A stretch of DNA of 16,502 nucleotides from Candidatus Thorarchaeota archaeon (GTDB lineage Archaea > Asgardarchaeota > Thorarchaeia > Thorarchaeales > Thorarchaeaceae), in NCBI GenBank assembly GCA_016840245.1, contig JAEOST010000200.1, positions 1 through 16,502 on the forward strand, in the 5' to 3' direction. How positions within the stretch are numbered: the stretch's first letter is position 1; every line of letters starts with the position of its first letter. The notes beneath the pieces are model-generated. The model searched no databases. It was not told the DNA's origin and saw only the letters and a program-made list of their open reading frames with translations. Below, piece by piece: positions 15,256 to 16,502 of the stretch. The position numbers and the translations under genes are program-made.

Positions 15256-16125
15256 ATGGCGATACTGGTCAATAAAGACACTAAGGTCATCATTCAGGGA
15301 ATCACTGGCGGTCAGGGCACATTTCACTCTGCAGCTATGCTAGAGTATGGAACCAAGATCGTCGCAGGCGTTACACCTGGAAAGGGTGGTCAGGAAGTAA
15401 ACGGTATCCCAGTCGTTGATAGCGTCATTGAAGCGAAGAGGGTGTACAATGCAACAGCCTCAATCATCTTCGTCCCTGCACCGTTCGCAGGGGACGCAGC
15501 TCTAGAGGCAATTGCTGCCGATCTTAATCCTGTCGTTGTCATAACTGAGCATGTTCCAGTTCAGGATGAGATCAGATTAATTGATGCTGCAAAGCGAAAG
15601 GGAACAACTGTCATTGGACCAAATACTCCAGGGATTATCACTCCGGGTGCAAAACAGAAGCTCGGAATCATGCCGGGTCATGTCTTCTCCGAAGGCAAAG
15701 TGGGACTGATGTCACGCAGTGGAACACTCACATACGAGATTGCTGCGGGTATGACAAATGCAGGTATTGGAATCTCCACAGCGCTTGGGCTTGGTGGAGA
15801 TCCCTGTGTTGGACTCACAACAATTGAGGCAGTCAAACTCTTTGAACAGGACAAGGACACTAAAGCACTCGTCCTTGTTGGAGAGATTGGCGGCGATGCG
15901 GAGGAACGAGCTGCAGCCTATATCAAGGACAATGTGGACATTCCAGCAGTTGCATTCATCGCTGGACGAACTGCACCGCCAGGTAAGAGAATGGGACATG
16001 CTGGAGCTATCATCAGCGGAAGCAGTGGTACAGCGGCAGCAAAAATAAAGGCTTTCAACGATGCTGGTATTTCTGTAGCTGAAAAACCAAGTGATATTGC
16101 TACATTGCTGAAGGATGCACTCTAA
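15256..16125 (+). CDS. sucD: Succinyl-CoA synthetase alpha subunit
   Basis: The 289-residue alpha subunit, normal length. The N-terminal Rossmann domain binds CoA (GITGGQGTFHSAAMLEYG, about 15-32; VAGVTPGKGG, 37-45). The C-terminal domain has PNTPGIITP (122-130), LMSRSGTLTYE (151-161) and the phosphohistidine H248 in GRTAPPGKRMGHAGAI. The phosphate group moves through H248 between the two subunits. The ATG at 15256 has AAAGGAGGT ending 8 bases upstream, inside the last codons of sucC; an in-frame TTG at 15247 would overlap that SD. Together with sucC this gives a complete heterodimer, probably for the citric-acid cycle or fermentation-linked ATP formation. Confidence 0.95.
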   Translation: MAILVNKDTKVIIQGITGGQGTFHSAAMLEYGTKIVAGVTPGKGGQEVNGIPVVDSVIEAKRVYNATASIIFVPAPFAGDAALEAIAADLNPVVVITEHVPVQDEIRLIDAAKRKGTTVIGPNTPGIITPGAKQKLGIMPGHVFSEGKVGLMSRSGTLTYEIAAGMTNAGIGISTALGLGGDPCVGLTTIEAVKLFEQDKDTKALVLVGEIGGDAEERAAAYIKDNVDIPAVAFIAGRTAPPGKRMGHAGAIISGSSGTAAAKIKAFNDAGISVAEKPSDIATLLKDAL

Positions 16126-16244
16126 CCGGATGTTCTTCTGACCTTGTGAATATAGGGGTAAGTTTAAAACAAGAGTCGAGTGGATTGCCTTCGCGGGCTC
16201 ATTAGAGACTAGTATGTCCGTCAATAATAATAGAGGTCCAAAAG
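16126..16244 (+). promoter_or_regulatory. Upstream region and candidate promoter of L40e
   Basis: The 119-base gap after sucD contains GTTTAAAAC (16162-16170), a reasonable archaeal TATA element. That predicts initiation near 16190-16195 and a leader of about 50 bases. A good SD, GAGGT (16233-16237), lies 7 bases before the L40e ATG. No terminator-like T-run was seen after sucD. Confidence 0.45.
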
Positions 16245-16400
16245 ATGCCAGTTGCTGACATTGAAAAACGAAGACTTGCACAGCACTATCTACTCTACAA
16301 GTCGATATGTCGATACTGTGGAGCAACCAATCCATTGAAGGCTAAGAAGTGCAGAAAGTGCAGGACAAAGGACCTCAGGCCTAAGAGACGGAAGAGGTAG
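16245..16400 (+). CDS. rpl40e: Ribosomal protein eL40 (L40e), zinc ribbon
   Basis: A complete 51-residue protein. It starts MPVADIEKRR, followed by a four-cysteine zinc ribbon (C22-x2-C25-x10-C36-x2-C39) and a basic tail DLRPKRRKR. This is the archaeal free-standing form of the large-subunit protein that eukaryotes make as a ubiquitin fusion. There is no ubiquitin-like segment upstream, where the frame is closed, so this copy is not a fusion. The SD GAGGT 7 bases before the ATG sets the start. A tRNA gene follows 32 bases downstream in the same direction, so the two may share a transcript. Confidence 0.95.
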   Translation: MPVADIEKRRLAQHYLLYKSICRYCGATNPLKAKKCRKCRTKDLRPKRRKR

Positions 16401-16432
16401 TTTCGTTAAGAGTATCGCTACTAGACACTACA

Positions 16433-16502
16433 GGGCCGGTGGTCTAGTGGTTATGACGTCGCCTTCACAAACGGGATTCTGATGAATTCTGTGGAAAACG
16501 GC
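16433..16502 (+). tRNA. tRNA-Val (anticodon CAC), intron-containing, 3' end outside the window
   Basis: The 5' exon is complete: acceptor strand GGGCCGG (16433-16439), T8 G9, D arm with the AGTGGTTA loop, anticodon stem TCGCC (16459-16463), then TTCACA with anticodon CAC at 16466-16468. The stem partner GGCGA does not follow. After about 29 bases the sequence CGGC (16499-16502) appears, which restores position 38 and the first bases of the 3' stem. This points to an intron at the usual archaeal site 37/38, and the spliced loop would read TTCACAC. The T arm and acceptor 3' strand lie outside the window. Confidence 0.87.
16470..16498 (+). other. Predicted 29-base tRNA-Val intron
   Basis: The intron folds as GGATTC (16474-16479), loop TGAT, GAATTC (16484-16489). 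Exon bases around the anticodon can pair with intron 3' bases: CACA (16466-16469) with TGTG (16490-16493), or TCAC with GTGG. This is as expected for the central helix of a bulge-helix-bulge splicing motif. The bulges are not a clean 3-4-3 arrangement, so exact splice sites are inferred from restoring a seven-base anticodon loop. Confidence 0.65.

Noticed and set aside
16479..16490. C/D box guide RNA in the tRNA-Val intron (CTGATGA resembles a C box)
   Set aside because: The 29-base intron is too short for the D, C' and D' boxes and guide segments; the match is just the hairpin loop.

Overview
The window looks like an archaeal chromosome segment of moderate G+C. The evidence is: L40e as a free 51-residue zinc-ribbon protein, a full-length Nip7 homologue, a PAC2-family protein, a PRC-barrel protein, a Hel308/Ski2-like protein, strong Shine-Dalgarno (SD) sites before ATG and GTG starts, and a tRNA-Val(CAC) interrupted just after the anticodon in the archaeal way. 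The giant surface protein with tandem Ig-like domains would fit an Asgard-type archaeon, but that placement is a guess from gene style, not a phylogenetic result.

Layout. Bases 1-5773 (minus) hold the N-terminal 1,924 codons of a giant membrane-anchored surface protein. It has an N-terminal membrane segment, a transglutaminase-like domain that has lost its catalytic residues, and about 14 tandem Ig-like domains running off the left edge. A divergent intergenic region leads to an HD-domain phosphohydrolase (5951-6559, +). Its 3' end overlaps a convergent CYTH triphosphate-domain gene (6526-7113, minus). A threonine synthase, an NSUN-type RNA m5C methyltransferase and Nip7 follow as a compact plus-strand operon (7234-10025), with methyltransferase and nip7 overlapping by 4 bases. 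Convergent to these are a PAC2-family gene and a two-PRC-barrel gene on the minus strand. A 168-base gap rich in inverted repeats separates those two. A second divergent promoter region carries a 25-base dyad 36 bases before a 739-residue Hel308/Ski2-like protein. In that protein every ATPase motif is degraded and a SWIM zinc finger is present. sucC and sucD follow as an operon, then L40e, then the 5' part of an intron-containing tRNA-Val that runs off the right edge.

How the genes fit together. sucCD (substrate-level phosphorylation) and threonine synthase are core metabolism. The NSUN methyltransferase, Nip7, L40e and the tRNA belong to ribosome and translation biology. The PAC2 protein probably relates to protein quality control. 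The unusual parts are two proteins that keep a catalytic fold but lack the active-site residues (pseudo-transglutaminase and pseudo-helicase), and the structured intergenic regions. No insertion sequence, CRISPR array, integrase or plasmid origin was seen. No stretch longer than about 210 bases lacks a gene or gene part.
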